The notes under the pieces were generated by a model, which was not told where the DNA came from, ran no database searches, and saw only the letters and a program-made list of their open reading frames with translations. Below, in pieces: positions 18,867 to 27,851 of a stretch of DNA of 64,000 bases. Positions within the stretch are counted from its first letter, which is position 1, and every line of letters begins with the position of its first letter. The position numbers and the translations under genes were made by a program. The stretch spans positions 124,001 through 188,000 of the forward strand of contig DJQW01000002.1 in the NCBI GenBank assembly GCA_002437665.1, in the 5' to 3' direction. The DNA comes from Alphaproteobacteria bacterium UBA6376. Its GTDB lineage: Bacteria > Pseudomonadota > Alphaproteobacteria > Rs-D84.

Positions 18867-18895
18867 TTGACAAAAACCATTTTGTGTACTATATT
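18867..18895 (+). promoter_or_regulatory. Promoter of the 113-aa coiled-coil gene
   Basis: TTGACA (18867-18872), 17 nt, TATATT (18890-18895): close to sigma-70 consensus. The gene's ATG is at 18919 with AAAGG before it. Confidence 0.8.
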
Positions 18896-18918
18896 ATCAG
18901 AAAACAAAGGCACATATT

Positions 18919-19260
18919 ATGCACACAAATGGATTTTATTTAATTGAACGCGCCCGTCACGAATACAAAATCGCGACACTGAACACTATTATGAAACGCA
19001 TAACCGACGATTTGGTTCAGACCCAGAAAATCAAGAAATTGATAGAAGAACGCAGCCGCATCGTCAAAACAGAAAATCTGGAACAGCGTATGCAAATGCG
19101 CCGCGAACAATTACAGGAACTGATTGCCGCACGTCGCGCACACTATGATGAACGCTATGACGCGATGGAGGCCGCAACCACCGGCGCAATGTTTGACATT
19201 GACTGGGCCGAAGAATTGGCATACAAAGCATTGGAATACGAACGCACACATTCACGTTAA
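18919..19260 (+). CDS. Small coiled-coil protein, unknown function
   Basis: 113 aa with no signal or membrane segment. Residues about 30-75 are highly charged with heptad-like spacing (TQKIKKLIEERSRIVK, LEQRMQMRREQLQELI), suggesting a coiled coil. The C-terminus is acidic and aromatic (FDIDWAEELAYKALEYE). The near-consensus promoter and good ribosome binding site suggest solid expression. It is monocistronic, between clpP and the convergent ccrM gene. Family not recognised. Confidence 0.7.
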   Translation: MHTNGFYLIERARHEYKIATLNTIMKRITDDLVQTQKIKKLIEERSRIVKTENLEQRMQMRREQLQELIAARRAHYDERYDAMEAATTGAMFDIDWAEELAYKALEYERTHSR

Positions 19261-19280
19261 ACAGCAAAGCCGCCAAAACA

Positions 19281-20399
19281 TCAGGCGGCTTTTTTCATAT
19301 CACGTTTTACATCACGCACATATTTGCGCAATTCATCAATAGGAACCAGTGACCCGTCGCGCTTTTCCGCCGACCAGTAATCCCAGCCATTGAAACTGAC
19401 GCTGTGTTGCAGACGCGCCGCCATAACATGAATTGATGCCTTGCCATACAGGGTATGCACCAACTGGGCATCACGCGTAATCATAACACGTTCGCCACGC
19501 GGGCTGACCAATGTCTGACCAACGTACAGCAGTCCCGCATCCAGCAATTCTTTGAACGCAACGCGAACCTCTGCACGTTTGGGGGCGGCGACCTCTATAT
19601 CCGTCAAATCAATCGGTTTAACCGCGGCAACACGTTCCCGTGCAGCGGCCACATACGCCTCTTCACGGTCGATTCCAATAAAATTACGTCCCAATTCCTT
19701 GGCCGCGGCGGCGGTTGTACCACTGCCCACAAATGGGTCAAGAATTACATCGCCCTGCTTGGTCGACGCCAATATCACACGGCGCAATAAATCCATCGGC
19801 TTTTGCGTGTTATGCAAACTCTTGCCATCTGCGCCCTTGACACGTTCTTCGCCCAGACAAATATTGATATTCCAATCCGAACGCATCTGTTTGCCGCCGT
19901 TCAATTTCTTCATCGTTTCGTAATTGAACGTGTACTTGCCGGTCTTGCGTGGGGTGGCCCAAATCAGTGTTTCGTGCGCATTTGTAAAGCGTGTGCCGCG
20001 GAAATTCGGCATAGGATTGGTTTTCACCCAAACAATATCATTCAGAATCCAGAACCCCAAATCCTGTAAAATTGCACCAACGCGGAAAATATTATGATAA
20101 CTGCCAATAACCCACATTGCGCCATCTGGTTTCAAAATACGTTTGCATTCCGTCATCCATGCGCGTGTAAATTCGTCGTATGCCGCAGGACTGTCAAACG
20201 CATCCCACGCATCGCGCACCGCACGCGCAGCCGTTTGGTCTTCGGGGCGATACAATGTCTTTGCCCCCAGTTGCAGATTATACGGACAATCGGCAAAGAT
20301 GGCATCAACCGACGCATCAGGCATGCGGCGCATAACCTCTATGCAATCACCAGACAAAATCTGATTCAGGTATTTTTCCATCTCTCCGTCTCTCGGCAT
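19281..20399 (-). CDS. ccrM: CcrM-type adenine-N6 DNA methyltransferase
   Basis: 372 aa; a second in-frame ATG at 20381 (MEKYLNQILSGD) is an equally plausible start. Beta-class layout: motif IV near the N-terminus (FADCPYNLQLG), then motif I near residue 220 (DPFVGSGTTAAAA). The C-terminal domain (about 275-370; LLYVGQTLVSPRGERVMI, FNGWDYW) is the CcrM extension. Caulobacter CcrM methylates GANTC and marks the cell cycle in alphaproteobacteria. Motif IV reads D-C-P-Y instead of the usual D-P-P-Y. GANTC specificity is inferred from family only. Confidence 0.9.
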   Translation of the reverse strand: MPRDGEMEKYLNQILSGDCIEVMRRMPDASVDAIFADCPYNLQLGAKTLYRPEDQTAARAVRDAWDAFDSPAAYDEFTRAWMTECKRILKPDGAMWVIGSYHNIFRVGAILQDLGFWILNDIVWVKTNPMPNFRGTRFTNAHETLIWATPRKTGKYTFNYETMKKLNGGKQMRSDWNINICLGEERVKGADGKSLHNTQKPMDLLRRVILASTKQGDVILDPFVGSGTTAAAAKELGRNFIGIDREEAYVAAARERVAAVKPIDLTDIEVAAPKRAEVRVAFKELLDAGLLYVGQTLVSPRGERVMITRDAQLVHTLYGKASIHVMAARLQHSVSFNGWDYWSAEKRDGSLVPIDELRKYVRDVKRDMKKAA

Positions 20400-20451
20400 C
20401 TATTTTATCACAAATCGCCCCCTAATTTTTCGCCCACAAGCATTGTTTTCT

Positions 20452-20488
20452 AAAAAAACGTCTTGATTTTTCCGAAAAGACGATTTTT
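20452..20488. terminator. Hairpin with flanking A/T runs between divergent ccrM and nrdR
   Basis: CGTCTT and AAGACG arms with A and T runs on both sides, resembling a bidirectional terminator. Its place between two divergent genes is odd, so it may end a small unrecognised transcript. Confidence 0.5.
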
Positions 20489-20544
20489 TGCCCCACGCAA
20501 ATATTACTTGCGGGCATCAAAATAGATTGCTATTCTTTATCAGT

Positions 20545-21045
20545 ATGAGATGTCCATATTGTAATTCAACCGACAGCCGCGTGACTGATTCACGTCCCGA
20601 CACCGAAGATGCAATTATTCGGCGTCGTCGCGTATGCAATCAATGCGGGGCGAAATTCACAACCGTTGAACGCGTCCAGATGCGCGACCTGATGGTACGC
20701 AAGAACAGTGGCAAGTTAGAGGCATTTGACCGTGAAAAATTGCGTCGCAGCATTAAACTGGCGTGCCGCAATCGTGATGTCGGCGACGAACAAATTGAAA
20801 AACTGGTAACATCTATTCACCGCCGTCTGGAAACAGAAACCGCTGACGATACAGTGCCCAGCACGATGGTCGGACAAATGGTGGCGGATTCATTACTGAA
20901 CCTTGATCCAATCGCATTTGTGCGATTTGTTTCCGTGTATCGCAAGTTTTCACGTATATCTGACTTCAAAAAAATTATCGACCAGATACCAGAGGCCGCC
21001 GATGATGCAGTGGTTTGCCACCTGCCAAAGACATCGCTGTTCTGA
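20545..21045 (+). CDS. nrdR: Transcriptional repressor NrdR
   Basis: 166 aa from MRCPYCNSTDSRVTDSRP at 20545; a frame from 20488 adds non-family residues. The N-terminal zinc ribbon has CPYC and CNQCG. An ATP-cone domain follows (VRKNSGKLEAFDREKLRRSI onward). NrdR represses ribonucleotide reductase genes in response to dATP/ATP. The slt gene begins 9 nt after the stop, so they are probably co-transcribed. Confidence 0.95.
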   Translation: MRCPYCNSTDSRVTDSRPDTEDAIIRRRRVCNQCGAKFTTVERVQMRDLMVRKNSGKLEAFDREKLRRSIKLACRNRDVGDEQIEKLVTSIHRRLETETADDTVPSTMVGQMVADSLLNLDPIAFVRFVSVYRKFSRISDFKKIIDQIPEAADDAVVCHLPKTSLF

Positions 21046-21054
21046 CATAATAAT

Positions 21055-22779
21055 ATGAAAAAAATCCTTGTATTTTTAACAGCGTTTTTACTGTCAGTGC
21101 CCGTGCGCGCCGCAGATTTGCCAAACATCCTGACCGATGCCGACGCCAGTTTGTACGAACAAATTTTCATGCTGCAATCCAAAGAGAAAATCACCACCGC
21201 ACAAAAGTTGGAAAAACAACTGACCGATCCCCTGTTGATGAACGAGGTTTTATATCAACGCTATACATCCAAAACGTATCGCACGCGTGGGGTGGAACTG
21301 AACACGTGGATGAAAAAGTACTATGATATGCCGGGGGCGGTTCGTATTTCCAAGATTGCAAAAATCAAACAGGCCACCGTACGCAAACCCGTTGTTCCAA
21401 ATATGATTAGTGGCGGCGCATCAATCGAAACGGCCCAGTCCGAAACATGGACGGCAAAAAAATATACTGGTTGGGTCGACACAAAAATCACCAAATTCAA
21501 ACGCGCAATCCGCAGTGGCAGCAGCAAAACCGCACGTCAAATCCTGTCTGACCCGCTGTTCAAACGCAAACTGACCGAATCTGATTACGGACGTCTGGCG
21601 GGACGTTTGTCATACCTGTATTACACAAACGGCGAATTTGAATTGGCGAAAAAGTGGGGATTTGTCGCATCCGACGCAAATTCTGAATACGGCCTGTGGG
21701 CGATGGGGTTGCTGTATTTCAAAGAAGAAAAATTCAAAGAAAGCGCGAAATATTTCAGCCAGATTTTGAAACTGGAACAAATCAATAACGCCCGCAAGAC
21801 CGAGGCCGCATTCTGGGCGGGTCGCGCGGCGGACGCAAATGGTGATCGCACCACGGCGCGCAATTTCTGGCGCGTGGCGGCGGCGCACCCGATGGCGTTC
21901 TATGGCGCACTGTCGGCGGTTATGCTGGGCGACACACCCGAATATGAATTTTTCGAACAGGACTTTACCGACGACGACATCGACGCATTGACCGAAACAA
22001 AATACGGTCGTATGGCATTGGCATTGTTACAGGTCGGACAAAAAGACCGCGCCGAAGAATACCTGAAATACCTGATTACTGCGCGCGCATCCGATCGCAC
22101 ATTGCACGCGGTAAATTCGATTGCGACGGCGTATGGACTGCCCCGTGTGTCGATTCAATCGGCGGGTGTGGTGCGTGATCGTGGCATTCTGGAAATTGAC
22201 GACGACATTATTTATTCGGCGCAGTACCCCCTGCCCGATTGGGAACCCATGGGGGGCTGGTCAATCGACCGCGCATTGCTGCTGGCCATTACAAAACAGG
22301 AAAGTGGATTCAAAACAAATGCAAAATCAAACGCGGGCGCAAATGGTCTGATGCAAATTATGCCCAGCACCGCACGTCGCGTCGCCCGCCGTAACAACGT
22401 CGCAATGTCTGATATTGATATGAACAACCCTGAACATAACATGTTCTTGGGCCAGCAATATATCGTTGACCTGTTGGCGCACCCGAACATCAATAACAAC
22501 ATTATTAAAATGCTGGCGGCATATAACGCCGGTATGGGCACGGTTGTAAAGTTTGAAAAGAGTTTTTCGACATACGACCCCCTGCTCTATATCGAAAGTT
22601 TTCCCGCATACGAAACACGCAGTTATATCAAGCGCGTAATGTCCAACATGTGGTTGTATCGCGCACGATTGGGCCAGCCCCTGACATCTATGGAAGAATT
22701 GGCGAACGGCATTTGGCCACTGTATAACAGCGAAGACGAATACGTCCAACGCCAGATTGCCGACCGCTTGTCTATCTGA
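21055..22779 (+). CDS. slt: Soluble lytic murein transglycosylase
   Basis: 574 aa. Signal peptide MKKILVFLTAFLLSVPVRAA; a periplasmic enzyme cleaving peptidoglycan to 1,6-anhydro products. The long helical superhelix (about 25-400, TPR-like) precedes the catalytic SLT domain: LLLAITKQESGFKTNAKS with the catalytic Glu, then GANGLMQIMPSTA and AYNAGMGTV, the family's three signatures. It is 9 nt after nrdR and 16 nt before rnhB. Confidence 0.93.
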   Translation: MKKILVFLTAFLLSVPVRAADLPNILTDADASLYEQIFMLQSKEKITTAQKLEKQLTDPLLMNEVLYQRYTSKTYRTRGVELNTWMKKYYDMPGAVRISKIAKIKQATVRKPVVPNMISGGASIETAQSETWTAKKYTGWVDTKITKFKRAIRSGSSKTARQILSDPLFKRKLTESDYGRLAGRLSYLYYTNGEFELAKKWGFVASDANSEYGLWAMGLLYFKEEKFKESAKYFSQILKLEQINNARKTEAAFWAGRAADANGDRTTARNFWRVAAAHPMAFYGALSAVMLGDTPEYEFFEQDFTDDDIDALTETKYGRMALALLQVGQKDRAEEYLKYLITARASDRTLHAVNSIATAYGLPRVSIQSAGVVRDRGILEIDDDIIYSAQYPLPDWEPMGGWSIDRALLLAITKQESGFKTNAKSNAGANGLMQIMPSTARRVARRNNVAMSDIDMNNPEHNMFLGQQYIVDLLAHPNINNNIIKMLAAYNAGMGTVVKFEKSFSTYDPLLYIESFPAYETRSYIKRVMSNMWLYRARLGQPLTSMEELANGIWPLYNSEDEYVQRQIADRLSI

Positions 22780-22795
22780 TGGGGAAATAATCACT

Positions 22796-23419
22796 ATGCG
22801 CACGACACCTGATTTTACATTTGAACGCGAATCGGGATTTGACCTTGTTGCTGGCGTGGACGAGGCCGGTCGTGGCCCACTGTGCGGGCCGGTTGTTGCC
22901 GCGGCGGTAATATTTCCCAATCGCGATATTGAAATTCCGGTCATTATTCGTGATTCAAAGCAGATGACCGCACACGCACGCGCCGCCGCATACAATTGGA
23001 TTACCCGCAACACAATTTGGGCCGTTGGTATGTGCAGTCCCGCCGAAATTGACGAACTGAATATTTTATGGGCGTCCATGCGCGCAATGTCGCGCGCGGT
23101 TGAAAATCTGGCGCAAATGCCGCAGTTTTGTCTGATTGACGGGAACAGATTGCCGCAAGATTTACATGGCACGCCGATTGTAAAGGGCGACGCCAAGTCA
23201 CTATCAATCGCCGCCGCATCCATTATTGCCAAGGAAACGCGGGATAAAATCATGCACGATTTGGCGGCGCAGTACCCGCAATATGCTTGGGACAAGAACG
23301 CGGGTTACCCAACCCCCGAACATTTGCAAGCGATTGAAAAATATGGTATAAACGAACATTATCGTAAAAGTTTCAGGCCAGTAAAGGAAAGGATTGAACA
23401 TGAAATTACGCACGATTGA
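22796..23419 (+). CDS. rnhB: Ribonuclease HII
   Basis: 207 aa from MRTTPDFTFE at 22796, preceded by GGGGAA. It removes ribonucleotides embedded in DNA. The catalytic DEAGRGPL signature is in GVDEAGRGPLCGPVV; further acidic residues are in IDGNR and the GDAKSLSIAAASI helix with KETRD. It overlaps pgk by 20 nt, implying translational coupling. It acts in the pathway that would correct misincorporated ribonucleotides, relevant given the altered steric gate of the PolA at 12285. Confidence 0.95.
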   Translation: MRTTPDFTFERESGFDLVAGVDEAGRGPLCGPVVAAAVIFPNRDIEIPVIIRDSKQMTAHARAAAYNWITRNTIWAVGMCSPAEIDELNILWASMRAMSRAVENLAQMPQFCLIDGNRLPQDLHGTPIVKGDAKSLSIAAASIIAKETRDKIMHDLAAQYPQYAWDKNAGYPTPEHLQAIEKYGINEHYRKSFRPVKERIEHEITHD

Positions 23420-24569
23420 AAATCTGGACGTCCGTGGCAAGTTTGTGTTACTGCGTGATGACTTTAACGTTCAAATTGTCGATGGCAAAATCACCGACCC
23501 ATTTCGCATTGAACAGAGTATGCCAACCATCAACGCCCTGCGCGCGGGTGGTGCAAAAATCGCAATTTGCGCCCATTTGGGCCGGCCCAAGGGTACGCGC
23601 AACATGGAATTTTCACTGCGCCCAGTTGCCGAATACATGGGCGTGCCATTGATTGCCGATTGTTTGGATCGTGATTTTATGGCGACAATGCATGATGGCG
23701 ATGTGGTATTGCTGGAAAATGTACGTTTTTACGCCGGCGAAGAAAAAAATGACCCAGAATTTTCCGCCGAATTGGCACGTGGGTTTGACATATTCGTAAA
23801 TGACGCATTCGCGGTATCGCATCGCGCCCATGCCAGCACAGTTGGCGTGGCGGAAATTCTGCCATCATATGCAGGGAAACTGTTGGCATCTGAAATAGAA
23901 AACCTGAGTGCCGTAATGGAGCACCCCGCGCGCCCACTGACCGCGATTGTCGCCGGCAGCAAGGTTTCCACAAAAATCGGCGTGTTAAAGGCATTGGCCA
24001 AACTGGCGGACAACCTGATTATCGGTGGCGCGCTGGGCACAACATTTAACTATGCATGCGGCGCGCACGTCGGCAATTCACTGTATGAACCAGACCAGCG
24101 CGACACGGCACTGGAAATACTGGCATTTGCGCGTGATAATAATTGCACGGTGCTGTTGCCATTGGACAAGGGGGTTGCCCCAGAATTTGCGCCAAACGCA
24201 CCGCGCACTGACAAAACGTTTGATGAAATCACGGACGCCGACATCATCATGGACGACGGTGCAAAAACCAGCGCAAACGACATTGAAACAATCACGAAAT
24301 CTGCAACAGTCATCTGGAACGGCAGCGTCGGCATGGCCGAATGGCAGCCCACATGGTCGGTTGGCACATTCGCATTGGCGCGCGCCATCGCGGAACAGAC
24401 CCGTGCAGGAAAACTGACCAGTGTGATTGGCGGCGGCGACACGGTCGCGGCATTGGACGCATGCGGGGTCAAGGGCGACATGACATACGTTTCCACCGGC
24501 GGCGGCGCATTTCTGGAATTTGTAGAGGGTCGCACCCTGCCTGGGATTGCAATCTTGGAACAAAAATAA
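23400..24569 (+). CDS. pgk: Phosphoglycerate kinase
   Basis: 389 aa. Glycolytic enzyme making ATP from 1,3-bisphosphoglycerate. LRDDFNVQ at the N-terminus, HLGRPKG, the NDAFAVSHRAHAS active-site block, and the C-terminal nucleotide-binding GGGDTVAAL and STGGGAFLE are all present. The ATG at 23400 follows AAGGAAAGGA inside the rnhB tail. A terminator follows immediately. Confidence 0.97.
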   Translation: MKLRTIENLDVRGKFVLLRDDFNVQIVDGKITDPFRIEQSMPTINALRAGGAKIAICAHLGRPKGTRNMEFSLRPVAEYMGVPLIADCLDRDFMATMHDGDVVLLENVRFYAGEEKNDPEFSAELARGFDIFVNDAFAVSHRAHASTVGVAEILPSYAGKLLASEIENLSAVMEHPARPLTAIVAGSKVSTKIGVLKALAKLADNLIIGGALGTTFNYACGAHVGNSLYEPDQRDTALEILAFARDNNCTVLLPLDKGVAPEFAPNAPRTDKTFDEITDADIIMDDGAKTSANDIETITKSATVIWNGSVGMAEWQPTWSVGTFALARAIAEQTRAGKLTSVIGGGDTVAALDACGVKGDMTYVSTGGGAFLEFVEGRTLPGIAILEQK

Positions 24570-24594
24570 AAAATGCGCCGATGGCGCATTTTTT
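24568..24594 (+). terminator. Terminator of pgk
   Basis: AAAAAATGCGCC, GAT loop, GGCGCATTTTTT, overlapping the stop codon. Confidence 0.85.
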
Positions 24595-24658
24595 ACAAAG
24601 TTCAAATACCAAAGTGCAAAGTTCAAATAATGCACGCGCCAAATGGCGCGACATTACC

Positions 24659-24820
24659 CACTGGATTGCCACGCGTCGCTTGCGCTTGCTCGCAATGACC
24701 TTGTTTTTTTGCATGCGTCGCCTGCGGGCTTGCGCCCTTGTCGCAACCTTCGCGTACTGCTCGGTTTTGTTTCACAGCACCTGCGGTGTCATTGCGAGTG
24801 AAACGAAGCAATCCAGTAAA
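24659..24820. repeat. Palindromic repeat cluster with ACTGGATTGC / GCAATCCAGT ends
   Basis: About 160 bp bounded by the same inverted termini as the MITE-like units, with CTCGCAATGA and TCATTGCGAG just inside. The interior differs (GCGTCGCCTGCGGGCTTGCG). Flanking GCGCC hairpins fill the rest of the gene-free 24595-24875. No ORF is credible here. Confidence 0.65.
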
Positions 24821-24875
24821 TTAAAAGTGCGCCGAATGGCGCACTTTCATTGCTCTCTGCGCTTTGCTCTCTAAT

Positions 24876-24903
24876 AAAAAACGGGGCGATGCCCCGTTTT
24901 TTA
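24876..24903. terminator. Terminator of the DsbA-like gene
   Basis: AAAAAACGGGGC, GAT, GCCCCGTTTTTT. It is symmetric, so it works for the minus-strand gene ending at 24901 and against read-through from the left. Confidence 0.85.
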
Positions 24904-25725
24904 TTTTTCCAATGCCTTGATAATCTGGTCATATGGAATTGCACCAGGGAACGCCTGTTCTTCGATAATCAAGAAAGGTGTACCGCTGATTTCAAACTGT
25001 TGTGCCAAATCACGAACATTGGCCAATTCACGTGCGACAACTTCGCCGCCCATGTCTTGTTTCAACTGTTTTGTATCCAGACCTGCTTCATCAGCCATTT
25101 TCAAAACGTTAGCTTCTACTTTTTCACCCAATTTGGACTGATCTTTCAAATCGTCTTGGGAATAGAAGTTACGTGTCATCATCATGTCAACCAACTTTGC
25201 GGCTTTTTCAGGACTCTGCAATTTTGCAGCAATCGCGGCCTTGGCTGGGGCATCTGACAATGCGCCGTGGATAGAGAAGTTTTTAACAACAACGCGAACG
25301 TCATCGCGGTTTTTCAGCACACGATCCAATTCACCGTGAACACGGCGGCAGTATGGGCAGCTGAAATCTGTCCAAACATAGATTGTTTTTTTCGCGTCCT
25401 GTGTGCCCAAAACAGGGGCATCTGCAATCATCGTGTCGGCGTGGTTACGAACGAATGCACGAACGGCCTTGTTCTTTACTTCGTTCATCTGTTCCTGTGC
25501 GCCATTTGCCATTTCCTGAATAATCAACGGATTGACCGATGTCAGGTAATAAGGCACATACAGACGGCAAACACCGCCCGCGATCAAGATGATAGCAACT
25601 AATTTAATTGCTTTCTTTGCCAAAATGGATTTTGTGCTGGGTTTCTTGCCATCTTGTGCAATCAGCATACCGCCGAACATGTACAAGGCAATCGCCACGA
25701 CCAAAACCAAGATTGTCCAAGTCAT
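24901..25725 (-). CDS. Membrane-anchored DsbA-family thiol oxidoreductase
   Basis: 274 aa from MTWTILVLVVAIALYMFGG, after AGAAAGGAG; a longer frame to 25782 is not supported. Two N-terminal hydrophobic segments (about 2-20 and 38-58) anchor it. The periplasmic thioredoxin-like domain carries the active site FSCPYCRR and a later GTPF cis-Pro loop, with a helical insertion rich in charged residues between them, as in DsbA/BdbD relatives. With so many Cys-rich exported proteins in this window, a disulfide oxidant is needed. Its redox partner (DsbB or VKOR) is not in the window. Confidence 0.85.
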   Translation of the reverse strand: MTWTILVLVVAIALYMFGGMLIAQDGKKPSTKSILAKKAIKLVAIILIAGGVCRLYVPYYLTSVNPLIIQEMANGAQEQMNEVKNKAVRAFVRNHADTMIADAPVLGTQDAKKTIYVWTDFSCPYCRRVHGELDRVLKNRDDVRVVVKNFSIHGALSDAPAKAAIAAKLQSPEKAAKLVDMMMTRNFYSQDDLKDQSKLGEKVEANVLKMADEAGLDTKQLKQDMGGEVVARELANVRDLAQQFEISGTPFLIIEEQAFPGAIPYDQIIKALEK

Positions 25726-25791
25726 AGTTTTCTCCTTTCTGTTGAACAGAAACACCATAGAAAAAAATTCGCAAAATCGCAAGAAATAATT

Positions 25792-26463
25792 CTAGATTTT
25801 TTTATGCGCTGCCGCCGACACAATACGCATACGCGACGACGGCACAGTTGTGCCTAACGACGCGCAAATATTTTCAACAAAACGCAACGTCGTATCCAAT
25901 GTCAACGGCAATTTATACAGCCGCCCAATATACGGTGCAGCGCAATTATCGCACACCGCACGCCCCGTTCGTGGCGACAACCAGTTCAGATTTTCGCGCG
26001 CCCCACACCCCGAACAATGCGACAAATCCAATGCATAGCCCAATTCGCGCAACAGCGCAATTTCCCAATTCAGATATGTATCAACCGAATCGCCCGTCGC
26101 CATTTGCACCAGCATTTCCAACGTTTCGTCGTACAGGCGGGAATACACCTCGCGTTCTGGCAACAATGTTTGAATCAAATCAAACGCGCAATTCATGCAC
26201 GACAATTTTTCGCCAGACATCATAATTGGCGCGGCCAGATTCCGCGCACTTTCCCAATGAAACGTCCCCAGTTGTGATTCCAGCCGCGCATTCCACGCCA
26301 CCGCGCCAATTTGCCCGACCAACGGGCGATTGGTGCGTGCCACCTGTGCCCCGCGCAAGACGCCGCACATAACGCCAAAATCGCGCGTAAAAATACGCGC
26401 AACCGAATCGCGTTCACCCATCGGGCGCATACCAATTAAAATCCCCACTGATTCCAATTTCAT
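25792..26463 (-). CDS. recO: DNA repair protein RecO
   Basis: 223 aa. RecO loads RecA with RecR and RecF and anneals ssDNA-SSB complexes. The OB-fold N-terminus is ESVGILIGMRPMGERDSVARI with GVLRGAQVART. The C-terminal helical part contains a zinc-finger-like pair, CSGC and CDNC, with GYALDLSHC, the RecO_C signature. The ATG at 26463 is the family-like start; the frame continues upstream through repeat DNA to 26550. The 3' end is 66 nt from the DsbA-like gene start. Confidence 0.9.
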   Translation of the reverse strand: MKLESVGILIGMRPMGERDSVARIFTRDFGVMCGVLRGAQVARTNRPLVGQIGAVAWNARLESQLGTFHWESARNLAAPIMMSGEKLSCMNCAFDLIQTLLPEREVYSRLYDETLEMLVQMATGDSVDTYLNWEIALLRELGYALDLSHCSGCGARENLNWLSPRTGRAVCDNCAAPYIGRLYKLPLTLDTTLRFVENICASLGTTVPSSRMRIVSAAAHKKI

Positions 26464-26548
26464 GGCACGAATTATACCCCGCCCCGCCCCAGATAACAAA
26501 TACTTTGTTGCAACAAAAAACACGTGCGCCGAATGGCGCAACATTATC

Positions 26549-26789
26549 AACTGGATTGCTTCACTACGTTCGCAAAGACAATGTTTCTAGAACATACTAA
26601 ATTCCCCTCCGTTGGAGGGATGGCGCGAATGCGACGGGGTGGTCGAGAGAGTGCGTAATAATAGATTGATGCTTTCAGACAAAAGACCACCTCCCCGCTA
26701 CGCGGTACTCCTCCACAGGAGGAGAACTTAGACCGCAACAAGAATCATTGTCATTGCGAGGAATGAAATGACGAAGCAATCCAGTAAAT
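26549..26789. repeat. Composite palindromic repeat between recO and rplI
   Basis: It opens with ACTGGATTGC and ends with GCAATCCAGT, and contains an unrelated insert with CTCCGTTGGAGG and CTCCTCCACAGGAGGAG hairpins. It accounts for most of the gene-free 26464-26856. No coding frame is credible. Confidence 0.6.
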
Positions 26790-26856
26790 AAAAAGTGCGC
26801 CGATGGCGCACAATCATTGCTCTCTGCACTCTGCTCTCTATTATCTATTATCTAAT

Positions 26857-26886
26857 AAAAAAACGGGGCATCGCCCCGTTTTTTTA
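26857..26886. terminator. Terminator of the rpsF-rpsR-rplI operon
   Basis: AAAAAAACGGGGC / GCCCCGTTTTTTT around a two-base loop, just after the rplI stop on the minus strand. Confidence 0.85.
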
Positions 26887-27471
26887 TTCAGCGTCTGCCG
26901 CTTTTTCTGCTGGCTGTTCAGCTGGTTTTTCGTCCGCTGCCGGTTTTTCTTCGGCAACTTCTTCTTCAACCTTTTTCGTGCCAAATGTCAGAACCTTGCC
27001 CGCAACCAATGCGTCAATTTCGTCCTGTGTCTGGGCAACATATACCTTGACTGGAACGACAACGTCTGGGTGCAATGCAATCTTGGTGTCGAACGCGCCA
27101 ATGGATTTAATTGGGCTGCCCAACAAAACCTGAGAAGATTCAACATTGACGTTTGCAATTTCTTTCAGCATGCGTGCAATATCGCGTGTTGATACAGAAC
27201 CATACAGTTGACCTGTATCACCCGCCTGACGAATCATGTGCAGTTTCGCGTTCTTGACGGCGTCAACGTGCGCTTCGGCGGCTGCCTTCGCCGCTTCTTG
27301 ACGTGCGGTCAATTCGGCTTTTTTCGCTTCGAACAACGCAACGTTTTCACGTGTCCAACGCATTGCCTTGCCGTTTGGCAACAGATAGTTGCGCGCGAAA
27401 CCCGTTTTCACTTCGACTGTATCGCCGATATTGCCCAAGTGAGTAATTTTTTCTGTCAAAATAATTTTCAT
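26884..27471 (-). CDS. rplI: 50S ribosomal protein L9
   Basis: 195 aa. The N-terminal signature ILTEKITHLGNIGDTVEVK and GFARNYLLPNGKA identify L9, which binds 23S rRNA domain V. It is about 45 residues longer than usual because of an acidic, Ala/Pro/Lys-rich C-terminal tail (from about residue 150) probably disordered. It is the third gene of rpsF-rpsR-rplI, after a 152-nt spacer with a strong inverted repeat. Confidence 0.96.
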   Translation of the reverse strand: MKIILTEKITHLGNIGDTVEVKTGFARNYLLPNGKAMRWTRENVALFEAKKAELTARQEAAKAAAEAHVDAVKNAKLHMIRQAGDTGQLYGSVSTRDIARMLKEIANVNVESSQVLLGSPIKSIGAFDTKIALHPDVVVPVKVYVAQTQDEIDALVAGKVLTFGTKKVEEEVAEEKPAADEKPAEQPAEKAADAE

Positions 27472-27550
27472 TTTATCTGTCCTTTTTCAAGTTAGGGATT
27501 CAAATCCCAAATGTTTCACATAAATTGATTAGAATTGTGCAGATGCGCCG

Positions 27551-27599
27551 TTGTTGGCAAGCGTAGTGTACAAATGTTACATGAGCGCGCCAACAACCA
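27551..27599. promoter_or_regulatory. Inverted repeat in the rpsR-rplI spacer
   Basis: GTTGTTGGC and GCCAACAAC form a perfect 9-bp stem around about 27 nt, itself containing TGTA/TACA. There is no T run, so it is more likely an mRNA processing or protein-binding hairpin than a terminator. Confidence 0.5.
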
Positions 27600-27623
27600 G
27601 CAGATGTGCGATTATAATCAATT

Positions 27624-27851
27624 TTAGCCCAAGTTGTTGCGAACAAATGGCATCAACCCCAAATGACGGGCACGTTTGATGGCGGTTGCCAATTCGCGCT
27701 GGTCTTTCTGGGAAACACCACTGATGCGTGATGGGACGATTTTGCCGCGTTCTGTGATATAGTGCGACAGTGTTTTGATATCTTTGTAATCAATAACCTT
27801 GCCCTTTAATGGGTTAGATTTTTTACGATAAATTGCTGCACGTACTGCCAT
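27624..27851 (-). CDS. rpsR: 30S ribosomal protein S18
   Basis: 75 aa. S18 partners with S6 on the small subunit platform. Signatures: [19 protein letters not shown] and [21 protein letters not shown]. Its ATG overlaps the rpsF stop by one base (TAATG), indicating translational coupling. Confidence 0.97.
   Translation of the reverse strand: MAVRAAIYRKKSNPLKGKVIDYKDIKTLSHYITERGKIVPSRISGVSQKDQRELATAIKRARHLGLMPFVRNNLG

Noticed and set aside
22327..23295. 322-codon open frame on the minus strand over slt and rnhB
   Set aside because: It lies fully antisense to two well-supported genes, has no family features and no ribosome binding site. Long antisense frames are common here because of codon bias.
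24341..24874. 177-codon frame running from pgk into repeats
   Set aside because: It begins inside pgk in another frame and ends in dispersed palindromic repeats.
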